Shown: positions 50,025-58,684 of the stretch, piece after piece | How the letters are laid out: the number at the start of each line of letters is the position of its first letter | How positions within the stretch are numbered: the first letter of the stretch is position 1 | Source: Candidatus Nitrosopumilus sp. | GTDB taxonomy: Archaea; Thermoproteota; Nitrososphaeria; Nitrososphaerales; Nitrosopumilaceae | DNA length: 64,000 nucleotides | Reading direction: 5' to 3' | NCBI GenBank assembly: GCA_025699075.1 | Contig: JAILWG010000004.1 | Span: 108,396-172,395, forward strand | Program-made: the position numbers and the translations under genes | The notes under the pieces: generated by a model | What the model was told of the DNA's origin: nothing | The model's input: the letters and a program-made list of their open reading frames with translations, nothing else | Databases searched by the model: none

Positions 50025-51167
50025 CTAATCTGGATCTTCGTAATTCTCTTTCTTTTCACCACTGGCTGTCTCTTCCATTGGCTTCATCTTGCTTTCAAGA
50101 ACATCCATTCTTGCTCTATATCCTTCAGCATATTCTAATTCTGATGGTACCAATGTTGCTGGATGAATGAATCCTTGACTTCTAATTGCCATAGCTTTCT
50201 TTGTTGCATTTTCTCTAATGTAATCCCAATCTGGTGTTGAGAATCCATCAAATGGACCTGTAAGTTTTCCATTGTGCATACTAAACACTAGAGCTTCTAC
50301 AATTGGAATACAAAAGTTAATTGTTGCAGCTGAATTTAGTTTTACAGGCATTAGTGGCATATTGTGACTGCCTCTTGTGTTACCTGCAACATAGTGTGGA
50401 TTATTAAACACACTTCCGACTTCTTCTGTTGCTGGAAAATTCTTTTGAGTTCTAACTAGACATATTGGATCGTCTTTTCCCACATATGTTCCTGCAATGT
50501 TGTGCAATCTATCCGTTGATGCATCTAGAATTGGTTCTCCATCTTTTGTATATACTGAATCTACAACATATCTTCCAGGATACATTAATGCAGCTTCAAT
50601 AGTTGGTTTGTCTTCCCATAGATGTAATTCTGCAATTTGAGCTTTCTCGACATCCATGATGTGCATTACTACTCCTGCTGCAAGACTTTTGTTTACAATA
50701 AGTCCTGTGTTGCTTAGTGCATCCACAAACATTCTGTATATTGGATAGTTAAATGCACCAGGTTCTGTTTTGTCTGCGGCAAACACTGTAAATGCTTCAT
50801 TTGGTCTTTCTTCGAATTCCATTTCTGCAACTCCTGGACCCATTCCTTTTACATTCCCTGAAAAAGAATCTTTTAACAAATCTTGTCCTGCTCCATAGAG
50901 TCCCTCTTCTTTTGCTACTTGAGTTCCTGCCATGAATGCATCCCATGCTAATTTGTGAATCTGTTGATTGTCCACTCCGTGATTATGTGTCATTACAATG
51001 TGAGTGTCATCTCCACAATATCCTATGTAATAATCAATGAGTAAATCTGATGAATTTTTGACAGTGTTTCTAATTGCTTCTATTAGCCCGTCACTTGGTT
51101 TTGTATGTCCGCCAACTCCGCCGACATCTGCTTTGATAACTGAAACTGTAATTTTCATAACTTTCAT
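50025..51167 (-). CDS. fbp: Fructose-1,6-bisphosphate aldolase/phosphatase
   Basis: 380 residues with the archaeal bifunctional FBPA/P signature: KITVSVIKADVGGVGGHTKP at the N-terminus, DDTHIVMTHNHGVDN with metal ligands, and the Lys-bearing EPGAFNYPIYRMF region. It makes fructose-6-phosphate directly from triose phosphates, the committed gluconeogenic step in autotrophic archaea. The C-terminus ends with a Lys/Glu-rich tail. It is divergent from EF-1alpha, with 121 bases between them. Confidence 0.95.
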   Translation of the reverse strand: MKVMKITVSVIKADVGGVGGHTKPSDGLIEAIRNTVKNSSDLLIDYYIGYCGDDTHIVMTHNHGVDNQQIHKLAWDAFMAGTQVAKEEGLYGAGQDLLKDSFSGNVKGMGPGVAEMEFEERPNEAFTVFAADKTEPGAFNYPIYRMFVDALSNTGLIVNKSLAAGVVMHIMDVEKAQIAELHLWEDKPTIEAALMYPGRYVVDSVYTKDGEPILDASTDRLHNIAGTYVGKDDPICLVRTQKNFPATEEVGSVFNNPHYVAGNTRGSHNMPLMPVKLNSAATINFCIPIVEALVFSMHNGKLTGPFDGFSTPDWDYIRENATKKAMAIRSQGFIHPATLVPSELEYAEGYRARMDVLESKMKPMEETASGEKKENYEDPD

Positions 51168-51288
51168 TTTTGTCCCTTTGATTTATGTGCTTTTAGCAAA
51201 GTTTTGTGATCTGCAAATAATTGATTTTTTTTATTTTTTTCTTCAAAAATTCATAACAGTAATAAATGCCCTCAGTTAGGCATTTCAT

Positions 51289-52587
51289 ATGGCAGATAAA
51301 CCACACTTGAACCTGATTGTTACAGGACATATTGATAATGGAAAATCAACTACTATGGGTCATTTTTTGATGGATCTTGGAGTTGTAGATGAAAGAACAA
51401 TTGCAGCTCACGGAGCAGAATCCGAAAAGACCGGAAAAGGTGATACTTTCAAGTACGCTTGGGTTATGGATAACATTAAAGATGAAAGAGAGAGAGGTAT
51501 TACAATCGATCTAGCTTTCCAAAAGTTTGAGTCACCAAAGTACTTCTTTACTTTGATTGACGCTCCTGGTCACAGGGACTTTATTAAAAACATGATTACT
51601 GGTGCTTCTGAAGCAGATGCCGCCATTCTAGTACTTTCCGCAAAAGAAGGTGAAACTGATACTGCTATTGCAGCAGGTGGACAAGCAAGGGAACACGCAT
51701 TCTTGCTCAAAACACTCGGTGTAAGCCAACTCATTGTTGCAATCAACAAGATGGATGCAGTAGAGTATAAAGAAGAAGCATACAATGCAGCCAAAGAGAA
51801 AGGTGAAAAACTAGTAAAATCTGTTGGTTACAAATTAGAAAACGTACCATTCATCCCAGTTTCTGGATGGAAAGGTGATAACTTAGTTAAGAAGACTGAG
51901 AATATGCCTTGGTACAAAGGTAAGACTTTGTTAGAAGCATTTGATGACTTTACCGTTACTGAAAAGCCAACTGGTAAACCATTACGTGTTCCAATTCAAG
52001 ACGTTTACTCAATTACTGGTGTAGGTACTGTACCTGTAGGTAGAGTAGAAACCGGTATCATGAAAGCAGGACAAAAAATTATTGTTATGCCTTCTGGCGC
52101 TCTTGGTGAAATCAAATCTATTGAAACTCACCACACTGAAATGCCATCTGCAGAAGCAGGTGACAACATTGGTTTCAACCTAAGAGGTATTGAAAAGAAA
52201 GATATCAAGAGAGGAGATGTTCTTGGTACTCCTGATGCACCACCAAATGTTGCAAAAGAATTCAAAGCACAAATTATTGTAATTCACCATCCAACGGCAA
52301 TTGCACCTGGTTATACACCAGTAATGCACGCACACACTACCCAAGTAGCAGCAACCGTTACTGAGTTCCTCCAAAAGATCAACCCAGCATCTGGTGCAGT
52401 TGAAGAAGAAAATCCAAAATTCCTTAAAGTTGGAGATTCTGCAATTGTCAAAATTAGACCGGTGAGACCAACTTGTATCGAGACTTTCCAAGAATTCCCT
52501 GAAATGGGTAGATTCGCCCTTAGAGATATGGGTGCAACTATTGCAGCAGGTATTGTAAAGGAAATCACCGAAGAGTACAAACCATAG
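51289..52587 (+). CDS. Translation elongation factor EF-1alpha
   Basis: 432 residues. GTP-binding motifs: GHIDNGKSTTMGHFL (G1), RGITID (G2), DAPGHRDF (G3), NKMD (G4). Domains 2 and 3 follow, ending with GRFALRDMGATIAAGIVKE. It delivers aminoacyl-tRNA to the ribosome. Codon use is distinctly richer in preferred codons than its neighbours, as expected for a highly expressed gene. It is followed by rpsJ after 10 bases. Confidence 0.98.
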   Translation: MADKPHLNLIVTGHIDNGKSTTMGHFLMDLGVVDERTIAAHGAESEKTGKGDTFKYAWVMDNIKDERERGITIDLAFQKFESPKYFFTLIDAPGHRDFIKNMITGASEADAAILVLSAKEGETDTAIAAGGQAREHAFLLKTLGVSQLIVAINKMDAVEYKEEAYNAAKEKGEKLVKSVGYKLENVPFIPVSGWKGDNLVKKTENMPWYKGKTLLEAFDDFTVTEKPTGKPLRVPIQDVYSITGVGTVPVGRVETGIMKAGQKIIVMPSGALGEIKSIETHHTEMPSAEAGDNIGFNLRGIEKKDIKRGDVLGTPDAPPNVAKEFKAQIIVIHHPTAIAPGYTPVMHAHTTQVAATVTEFLQKINPASGAVEEENPKFLKVGDSAIVKIRPVRPTCIETFQEFPEMGRFALRDMGATIAAGIVKEITEEYKP

Positions 52588-52597
52588 GCGGATTTTT

Positions 52598-52906
52598 ATG
52601 ACACAAACCGCCCGTGTTAAACTCACCTCTACCAGTCTTCCTAAACTAGATGGTGTATGTGGTGAAATCATGGGTATTGGCAAAAAAACAGGTGTCAAAG
52701 TCAAAGGTCCAACCCCACTTCCTGTAAAAAGATTACATGTTGCAACTAGAAAATCTCCTTGTGGTAGTGGTACTGAAACTTATGAAAAATGGGAAATGAA
52801 GATGCATAGAAGGATTATCAATATCAATGCTGATGATAAAGCAATTAGACAATTAATGAGACTAAAAATTCCTGATGATGTCTACATTGAATTATCTTTA
52901 ACATAA
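52598..52906 (+). CDS. rpsJ: Small ribosomal subunit protein S10
   Basis: 102 residues, full length. Archaeal S10 motifs: ARVKLTSTSLPKLDGVCGEI, VKVKGPTPLPVKRLHVATRK, SPCGSGTETYEKWEMKMHRR and a C-terminal IPDDVYIELSLT. It is part of the head of the 30S subunit and is the usual partner of EF-1alpha in archaea. Confidence 0.97.
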   Translation: MTQTARVKLTSTSLPKLDGVCGEIMGIGKKTGVKVKGPTPLPVKRLHVATRKSPCGSGTETYEKWEMKMHRRIININADDKAIRQLMRLKIPDDVYIELSLT

Positions 52907-52944
52907 TTTGGTAGCCTTAAATTATAGAAATTTTGATGATAAAC

Positions 52945-53139
52945 ATGGTTGAAGAAGAAATAGATGAAGTAGAGGAAACACCTGTTGAAACTTTTGATGT
53001 AAGCTATTCTTGCTTAAGATGTGGCACCAGTGTTTTGAATTCCGAATTATCTAGATTGCCTGAAATCAAGTGTATTTGTGGATTTAGAGTCTTTACTAAA
53101 GATAGACCTCCAGTAGTAAAAACGGTTAAAGCAATTTAG
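52945..53139 (+). CDS. rpoP: DNA-directed RNA polymerase subunit P (Rpo12)
   Basis: 64 residues from ATG 52945; in-frame TTG/ATG upstream are possible but would add an unneeded leader. A zinc ribbon (YSCLRCGTSV and KCICGFRVFTKDRPP) is preceded by an acidic N-terminus. Rpo12 is a small assembly subunit of archaeal RNA polymerase. It lies 38 bases after rpsJ. Confidence 0.88.
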   Translation: MVEEEIDEVEETPVETFDVSYSCLRCGTSVLNSELSRLPEIKCICGFRVFTKDRPPVVKTVKAI

Positions 53140-53337
53140 TTATCTATCTTTTTTGTAACTATGTTCTCTTAGTAAATGAGTTCTCATGTCTTCCATATTT
53201 GAAAAATATTTTTTACACTCTTTACAATCATATTGCAAATCTTTGCCATGTACAATTTGTTTGTGATTCATTAATTCTTCTTCTTTTGAGAATTTCTTAT
53301 CGCATAATTCGCATTTATTTTTTTTAAAGAATCCCAC
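53140..53337 (-). CDS. Two-finger C2H2 protein
   Basis: 65 residues from GTG 53337, which begins 2 bases after the upstream stop; a longer frame overlaps the neighbour and is rejected. Two fingers: CELCDKKF ... NHKQIVH and CKECKKYF ... THLLREH. The start VGFFKKNK resembles the MGLF(K/S)RK start of two other zinc proteins here. Probable nucleic-acid binder. It immediately follows the rpoP stop on the opposite strand. Confidence 0.75.
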   Translation of the reverse strand: MGFFKKNKCELCDKKFSKEEELMNHKQIVHGKDLQYDCKECKKYFSNMEDMRTHLLREHSYKKDR

Positions 53338-53339
53338 TT

Positions 53340-53750
53340 TTATCCAAACTCTGCCTTCTTTTGATCCCAGCATTTTCTACATAGTTGACCTTCTATTTTC
53401 CAACTGCCTTTTGGATTGTATCTGATTAATCCCATTTTCCCCTCGCATAATGAACAGAAATTTTTTTTCTTTCCGTGATCTTCTTCTTTGTTGTCAAAAC
53501 ATTTCTTACACAGCAATCCTTCCATATCCCATTGCCATCGTGGTTCCCACAAATCTGTAATCTTTTGTGTTGTTCCACAAACTACACATGGTTGTCTGAC
53601 TTTACCTTCATAGTATTCTTTTGATTTATCAAAATGGCAATCTCCACAAAGTGGACCTTTGATGTTCCATTCTCTTTTTGGTTTGTGTTTATGAGTTAAT
53701 TCTTTGTTACAAACACTACAAAATGATGGTTTTCTACTAAATAGTCCCAT
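53340..53750 (-). CDS. Triple Cys4 zinc-finger protein
   Basis: 136 residues from ATG 53750 (MGLFSRKPSFCSVC). Three repeats of a CxxC-(about 20-30)-W-(N/E/K)-I/M-x-G-x-LCxxC unit (for example REWNIKGPLCGDC, RWQWDMEGLLCKKC, GSWKIEGQLCRKC), each holding four cysteines. The internal triplication is clear. It probably binds nucleic acid or protein; not recognised further. It is operonic with the two-finger protein. Confidence 0.75.
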   Translation of the reverse strand: MGLFSRKPSFCSVCNKELTHKHKPKREWNIKGPLCGDCHFDKSKEYYEGKVRQPCVVCGTTQKITDLWEPRWQWDMEGLLCKKCFDNKEEDHGKKKNFCSLCEGKMGLIRYNPKGSWKIEGQLCRKCWDQKKAEFG

Positions 53751-53813
53751 TCTGATCCTCATGATATGGCATATTCTATAAATGTAAACAAAATAAAAAT
53801 AACAAAAAAGCGT

Positions 53814-53936
53814 TTATTGACTTAGGATTTTCTCAAGAGCCTGGCTTGCGTTTAGCATACCGTTTCTCTTGGCAAATTCTTCGATCATTTTGTATTGTTT
53901 CTCGGTGAAACAAACTGGCATTGAACGTCTTTCCAT
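53814..53936 (-). CDS. 40-residue ribbon-helix-helix-like microprotein
   Basis: ATG at 53936. The sequence MERRSMPVCFTEKQYKMIEE, then EFAKRNGMLNASQALEKIL, has the short strand plus two helices of a ribbon-helix-helix DNA-binding unit (strand RRSMPVCF; helices from TEKQYKMIEEFAKRNG and NASQALEKIL). It would act as a dimer. Near it no partner gene is obvious. Its size is below most ORF cut-offs. Confidence 0.65.
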   Translation of the reverse strand: MERRSMPVCFTEKQYKMIEEFAKRNGMLNASQALEKILSQ

Positions 53937-54011
53937 GATGTACGTTTGCATTTTTTACTAATATCTTTTTCTCTTGGAAAGATATTTCAGACCACTTTTT
54001 CTAATTTGACT

Positions 54012-54521
54012 GTGGTAAAAAAAAGACAGATCTTAGTCATTGGTCATAATACTAATGGTTGCACTCCAGAACATGAAAAAGTTGCATATGATGTTGGAGT
54101 GAATGTTGCAAAATCTGATTCTGTATTGATCACTGGTGGTTTGGGTGGTGTGATGACTGCAGCTGCCCGTGGGGCAAAAGATGCTGGCGGTTTGACCGTT
54201 GGAATAATTCCGCAAGCAGATGCTTCTGAGGCCAATGAATATTGTGATATTGTAATTCCTACTGGAATGGGGCTGACTCGTGATTTTCTAAATGCACTGA
54301 CTGCTGATGGTGTGATTATTGTAGGTGGTGGATCTGGAACTTTATCAGAAACATGTGCTGCATATATGAACAAAAAACCGATGGTTGCAGTAAGAAATCT
54401 TAATGGTCCTATAGAAAAATACATTGATGGATTTATTGATCAGAGAGAAAATGTCAAAATTATAGGCGTTGATGATGCACAAGAAGCTGTAAAGAAAATT
54501 TTAGAATTAATTACTGCATAG
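54012..54521 (+). CDS. LOG/YvdD-like Rossmann-fold protein
   Basis: 169 residues from GTG 54012 (VVKKRQILVIGHNTNG); an earlier start at 53946 adds a leader with no homology-like content. Motifs VLITGGLGGVMTAAARGAKD and VGGGSGTLSETCAAY belong to the TIGR00725/lysine-decarboxylase-like family. The LOG family PGGxGTxxE signature appears as GGGSGTLSE. Some relatives are cytokinin-riboside phosphoribohydrolases; here the substrate is unknown. Overlaps the convergent dehydrogenase gene by 11 bases. Confidence 0.85.
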   Translation: MVKKRQILVIGHNTNGCTPEHEKVAYDVGVNVAKSDSVLITGGLGGVMTAAARGAKDAGGLTVGIIPQADASEANEYCDIVIPTGMGLTRDFLNALTADGVIIVGGGSGTLSETCAAYMNKKPMVAVRNLNGPIEKYIDGFIDQRENVKIIGVDDAQEAVKKILELITA

Positions 54522-55650
54522 AAACCAATAGAGGATCAGGTCTATAAAACTCTCCATGTTCATCAGCTAGTTTGTTTAATTCATCAACGATTTTTTTAAT
54601 TCCGATTTCCTTTGCAGTTTCAAATAATGGTTTTTTAAGACCCAGCCCTAATTGAGCTGCTTTTTCAATCTCTTCTATGTCACTTGCACCATTTGATACA
54701 AGCCATGCTGCATTGTTTAGAATGTTTGCAACAAGTTGAATTGGGTCACATTTTTCTGCTAATTCCTCTGAAAGTGCAACACGTTCGTATTTATCATCAG
54801 AATACTTGTAATACCCTTCGCCTGATTTTTGGCCTAATTTCTTTTCATTAAACATCTTTTCAACAAGTGGATGTGGGTTGATGACTTTTTTGTCACGTAA
54901 ATGCATTTCGACTGTGGCTTTATGAATGACGTCCATTCCAGTAAAGTCTGCCAATTCAAAAATTCCCATTGGAAAACCAAGTTTGAATTTTACTGCTGAA
55001 TCAATCTCTTCTAATGTTGCACCTGTTCTATCTTTGACAAAACATGCTTCATGAACCATTGGTATGAATAATCTGTTGATGATGAATCCTGGAACGTCTT
55101 TTCTACAAAGAACAGCTTGTTTGTTTACTGATTTTACATATTCTTTTGTTAAATCTGTAATCTCTTGAGCTGTTTTTTCTCCTGGAATAATTTCAACTAG
55201 TTTCATTAGCTGTGGTGGATTAAAGAAATGAATTCCTATGAATTTCTCTGGACGTGATGTTGTATTTGCAATTTCTGTAATTGGTAATGTGCTTGTGTTT
55301 GATGCAAAAATTACTTTAGGATCTGCAACTTTATCTAATTCTGCATAAACTGATTTTTTTAAATCCATTATCTCTGGAACTACTTCTATTACTAATTCTG
55401 CATCTTTTACTGCTTCTGCCAAATCTACAACTGGTTTAATTCTTGCAAAAATTGCATCTCCCTCATCTCTGGAAATTTTTTCTTTGGATACTAATTTGTC
55501 TAAACTCCATTTTATTTTCTCCATTGCTTTATCTAGAAATTCTTGTTTGATGTCTCGTAAAACTACATTATATCCTGCGGTTGCTGAAACTTGAGCAATC
55601 CCATGTCCCATAACTCCAGAACCTAAAACTGTGATATTTTTTACTGTCAT
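54511..55650 (-). CDS. 3-hydroxyacyl-CoA dehydrogenase (3-hydroxybutyryl-CoA type)
   Basis: 379 residues. NAD site GSGVMGHGIAQVSATAGYNV, the catalytic His in FIGIHFFNPPQLMKLVEI, Glu/Asn motifs, and a C-terminal half with FIINRLFIPMVHEACF and SGEGYYKYSDDKYE. In ammonia-oxidising archaea an enzyme of this family oxidises 3-hydroxybutyryl-CoA in the 3-hydroxypropionate/4-hydroxybutyrate CO2-fixation cycle. The exact assignment is by context and family knowledge. A good TATA box lies at 55674-55681. Confidence 0.93.
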   Translation of the reverse strand: MTVKNITVLGSGVMGHGIAQVSATAGYNVVLRDIKQEFLDKAMEKIKWSLDKLVSKEKISRDEGDAIFARIKPVVDLAEAVKDAELVIEVVPEIMDLKKSVYAELDKVADPKVIFASNTSTLPITEIANTTSRPEKFIGIHFFNPPQLMKLVEIIPGEKTAQEITDLTKEYVKSVNKQAVLCRKDVPGFIINRLFIPMVHEACFVKDRTGATLEEIDSAVKFKLGFPMGIFELADFTGMDVIHKATVEMHLRDKKVINPHPLVEKMFNEKKLGQKSGEGYYKYSDDKYERVALSEELAEKCDPIQLVANILNNAAWLVSNGASDIEEIEKAAQLGLGLKKPLFETAKEIGIKKIVDELNKLADEHGEFYRPDPLLVSMQ

Positions 55651-55673
55651 AATTACTCGAAAATCTAGTATCC

Positions 55674-55681
55674 TTTATAAT
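55674..55681 (-). promoter_or_regulatory. TATA box of the hydroxyacyl-CoA dehydrogenase gene
   Basis: TTTATAAT on the plus strand (ATTATAAA on the gene strand) is centred 27-28 bases before the ATG at 55650. This is the expected spacing for a leaderless archaeal transcript. Confidence 0.6.
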
Positions 55682-55804
55682 GTATTTCACCTTTTTTACA
55701 ATTTCAATAAATACTGAATCAAAATTAATTCTAAAATTGAATCTAAATATATTTAAAATATTGCAAGTATCTCTTTATACTTACTCTAAAAATAAAAAAG
55801 GGTT

Positions 55805-56920
55805 ATGATTAGAACGTATTTTCTTTTATTATTTTTTATTGGATTTTTCATTCCTATTACATATGCACAAACTACTGATGATTCATTATTATTTCAAAAT
55901 GCCCAAAATTTTCTTAATGATAAACATTATGAAAATGCAATAATTGAATTAAATAAGATCCTCGATGTCGATCCAGATAATGTTAAAGCTTTGAATGAAA
56001 AGGGAAATATTCGTCTAATTCAGGGAAAGTATGTAAAAGCACTTCAAAATTTTGAAAAATCTTTGCAATTTGAACCTCTGAATATTGTTGCATTAAATGG
56101 ATATGGAACTTCTCAATATTTTCTGGATCAATACGATGATGCATTAGATTCATTTAATGCTGTTTTAAGAATAGATAGAATCAACACTGATGCACTAATC
56201 GGAAGTGGGAATGTGTTGTTAAAAAAACAACAATACGACGATGCCATATTATTTTTTAACATAGTCTTGGAGAAAGAATCAAAGAATATTTCTGCATTAA
56301 TTGCCAAAGCAAATGCGCTATCTAACATAAATCAATACGATGATGCTATTGACTTGTTTGACACAGTAATTAAATTCGATTTGGATAATATTGAAGCATT
56401 AAATGGAAAAGGGCGGATATATTTGGAACTAAAAGAATATCCTTTAGCAAGAGATGTTTTTAATGATGTATTAGAGATTGATATGAACAATATTGATGCA
56501 ATACTAGGTATGGCAGAACTAAATTTTCTTGAAGATAAAAATATCAAAGCAGAACAACTTTACGATAAAGTATTGTCAATAGATCCTGATAATTTAGAAG
56601 CACTAATTGGAAAGGCGAATGTTTTAGAAAACTTGGGACGAAGTGATGATGCTTTAAGATATTATGATGAAGCGTTAGAAGTGGATCCTGATAATTTGGA
56701 AGCATCAAATGGTAGAGATTCCGTTTTGGAACATGAGGTTAGTGCATCATTAGATTTGATATTGATAATTACGATTATTGGTAGTGTCACATCCGTTTTT
56801 TCTTTTATTATAGTAATGATCAAAATTAAAGAAAATAAAAAATTACAAGAACGAGTGCTTATAGCTGATGAACAGATTGAAGATTTGGTTGATAAATTCA
56901 TGAAAAGACAACAAAAATAG
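55805..56920 (+). CDS. Exported TPR-repeat protein with C-terminal anchor
   Basis: 371 residues. Signal peptide (MIRTYFLLLFFIGFFIPITY), about eight TPR units (roughly 25-310; each about 34 residues with YDDALDSFN/YENAIIEL and DPDNLEAL/DPDNVKAL elements), then a TM helix near 317-340 (LILIITIIGSVTSVFSFIIV) and a cytoplasmic coiled-coil tail. The TPR domain would face outside. Such proteins scaffold complexes. Unknown partner. Confidence 0.85.
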   Translation: MIRTYFLLLFFIGFFIPITYAQTTDDSLLFQNAQNFLNDKHYENAIIELNKILDVDPDNVKALNEKGNIRLIQGKYVKALQNFEKSLQFEPLNIVALNGYGTSQYFLDQYDDALDSFNAVLRIDRINTDALIGSGNVLLKKQQYDDAILFFNIVLEKESKNISALIAKANALSNINQYDDAIDLFDTVIKFDLDNIEALNGKGRIYLELKEYPLARDVFNDVLEIDMNNIDAILGMAELNFLEDKNIKAEQLYDKVLSIDPDNLEALIGKANVLENLGRSDDALRYYDEALEVDPDNLEASNGRDSVLEHEVSASLDLILIITIIGSVTSVFSFIIVMIKIKENKKLQERVLIADEQIEDLVDKFMKRQQK

Positions 56921-57026
56921 AAAAATGATTAAAATCTATGAATTTTCATCCTTCAAATATTGATGAATTTACATGGGGTTGAACCTAAGATAATACGTTG
57001 AAGATTATAAAGGACATTTCGTATAT

Positions 57027-57034
57027 TTTATAAT
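57027..57034 (+). promoter_or_regulatory. TATA box of the C2H2 protein gene
   Basis: TTTATAAT, centred 27-28 bases before ATG 57058, with the same flanking 16-mer TTTATAATGTATTTCA as at 55674-55689. Confidence 0.6.
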
Positions 57035-57057
57035 GTATTTCAAAATTTTACCACATA

Positions 57058-57225
57058 ATGGGCTTATTCAAACGTAAAAAGGATGATGAAAATAAAACAA
57101 AATGTGATGTCTGTGGAACAGAATTACATGATCCTGAACGATTAAAAAAGCATATGAAAAAAGCACATGGAAATGTACCTGCTAAAAAAATGGATCCTAA
57201 TGCAGGCGATGGCGGTACTTGGTAG
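57058..57225 (+). CDS. C2H2 zinc-finger protein (55 aa)
   Basis: Begins MGLFKRKKDDENKTKC. A single finger (CDVCGTEL ... KHMKKAH) and a Pro/Lys-rich, then acidic C-terminus (KKMDPNAGDGGTW). TAG is directly followed by the TTG start of the next gene. The MGLF(K)RK start recurs in other zinc proteins of this window. Probable nucleic-acid or protein binder. Confidence 0.75.
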   Translation: MGLFKRKKDDENKTKCDVCGTELHDPERLKKHMKKAHGNVPAKKMDPNAGDGGTW

Positions 57226-57504
57226 TTGGAACTCAACTCTAGCCAAAAAACAGGCCTAGTTTTTGTAGGTGCTTTTCTAACTGCAGGAATTGTTTTGTCT
57301 ACTATTGTATTTCCTTTTTGGAATTTAATCCGAGAAGATGTCTATGAAGAAGTAACGATATTGACAAATGATGATGGGATTTGTTATGTTGAAACAGATG
57401 ACACAATTCCAAAAATAATTGAAGATTGTACCCTCAAATCTGGTGATGTGGTTACCATCAAATTTGGAAAAGGCCTTGCATGGGCTTCTGTTGTGGAACC
57501 TTAA
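57226..57504 (+). CDS. Small membrane-anchored protein (92 aa)
   Basis: TTG start immediately after the previous stop (MELNSSQKTGLVFVGAFLTA). One TM helix (about 9-32, FVGAFLTAGIVLSTIVFPF) and an external beta-like domain with two cysteines (GICYVETDD, EDCTLKSGDVV). Translationally coupled to the C2H2 gene. Unknown. Confidence 0.7.
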   Translation: MELNSSQKTGLVFVGAFLTAGIVLSTIVFPFWNLIREDVYEEVTILTNDDGICYVETDDTIPKIIEDCTLKSGDVVTIKFGKGLAWASVVEP

Positions 57505-57542
57505 TCGATGATTTAATATTTTAAAACATTTGATACTTTGAC

Positions 57543-57950
57543 ATGGATTGTATATTTTGTAAAATTATTTCTGGAGAAATAAAATCTAGATTTCTTAAAG
57601 AGACTAAAAATTCCGTCTCTTTCCTTGATGCATTTCCTCTTGCGGCTGGACATGTGCTTGTTATTCCAAAAAATCATCATCAAAAAATTCAAGATATGAC
57701 TGTTGATGAAAACACTGATTTATTTTTACTTGTACATGAAATGGTTGCTAAAGTAGATACAATTACTGGTTCAACATTGGTTGCAATACATAATGGTAAA
57801 GAAGCAGGTCAAGAAATTCCACACGTTCATGTACATTTAGTTCCTAGAAAGAAAGGTGATTCTGCTGGTGCAATACATAGTATGTTCACTTCTCCTGTAA
57901 GTCTTACAGAATCTGAAACTGATGAACTTTACAATAGACTAAAAATCTAA
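57543..57950 (+). CDS. HIT-family nucleotide hydrolase/transferase
   Basis: 135 residues. N-terminal [13 protein letters not shown] has the zinc cysteine pair of Hint-type proteins. The HIT motif is [10 protein letters not shown] with the catalytic His in the HxHxHxx triad, preceded by [12 protein letters not shown]. It hydrolyses phosphoramidates of adenosine or Ap4A-like substrates. The last 4 bases overlap the convergent DnaJ-ferredoxin gene. Confidence 0.93.
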   Translation: MDCIFCKIISGEIKSRFLKETKNSVSFLDAFPLAAGHVLVIPKNHHQKIQDMTVDENTDLFLLVHEMVAKVDTITGSTLVAIHNGKEAGQEIPHVHVHLVPRKKGDSAGAIHSMFTSPVSLTESETDELYNRLKI

Positions 57951-58624
57951 TATGGGAATAGTTTTTCTTTTGTATCTTTATTTTCTACTTTGATTGCCTT
58001 TGTTGGACATGTTTCTGCGGCATTCATTATTTTGTTAACTCCTGCTCCTTTTTGATTGATGACTGATGATTTTGGATTTGATTTGCTTGCTTTATTGATT
58101 TCAAAAACTTGGGGCGCAATAATTTCACAACTACAACATCCTATGCACAAACTTTTGTCGACTTCTACAAAAAGATCAGGTTGCTTTTTTGGTTCCTGTG
58201 CTTTTTCATATTCTCCACTCTTGCCATCTGAACGCACCCTTGCATTATAATCCTCCCAAAACTTTCTTTCATACTCTTTCCAAAAATCTGGGTCTCCTTC
58301 TTCAAATTCGCGTGTATATTTGCCCCAATTTTGTTCTGGGATGCCTCCGTCATCTGGAGCTCCCCATTGAGGTTTTCTTTTAAAATCACTCTTTTGTTTT
58401 TGATTTGTTTTAGATTTGTCATGATATGGTGACGAATGCTGATTGTGGTTTTTCTTTAGATGATTATATGCCTCTGTAATTTTTTTAAACTCTTCGCCTT
58501 CTGATTTGTTATGATTTTTATCTGGATGCAATTCTAGCGCCAGTTTTCTATATGCTGTCTTTATTTCATCTTGAGATGAACTTGAATCAACATTAAGTGT
58601 TTTCAGCGCTTGATATGTATTCAC
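57947..58624 (-). CDS. J-domain - ferredoxin fusion protein
   Basis: 225 residues from GTG 58624; TTG 58630 is also possible. The J domain (about 1-65) shows [19 protein letters not shown] and [10 protein letters not shown] with the HPD motif. A Gly/Lys/Pro-rich linker of about 80 residues follows, then a single-cluster ferredoxin domain: [17 protein letters not shown] with CxxCxxC and a later ETCPTKAI, giving four ligands for one [4Fe-4S] cluster. It may bring Hsp70 to an iron-sulfur or redox client. J-ferredoxin fusions are known in Thaumarchaeota. Confidence 0.85.
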   Translation of the reverse strand: MNTYQALKTLNVDSSSSQDEIKTAYRKLALELHPDKNHNKSEGEEFKKITEAYNHLKKNHNQHSSPYHDKSKTNQKQKSDFKRKPQWGAPDDGGIPEQNWGKYTREFEEGDPDFWKEYERKFWEDYNARVRSDGKSGEYEKAQEPKKQPDLFVEVDKSLCIGCCSCEIIAPQVFEINKASKSNPKSSVINQKGAGVNKIMNAAETCPTKAIKVENKDTKEKLFPY

Positions 58625-58684
58625 TAGCAATAGAAATTTGTCATATGTTAAAAATAATTGCCTGAGATAGAGAGTTTGTTTTTA

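Noticed and set aside
52180..52704. 174-residue minus-strand ORF under EF-1alpha and S10
   Set aside because: Antisense to two certain genes; Cys/Asn/Phe-rich content typical of a shadow.
53140..53373. 77-residue version of the two-finger protein
   Set aside because: Its first 12 residues overlap the end of the preceding gene; the GTG at 53337 follows the stop by 2 bases and matches the VGFF/MGLF start.
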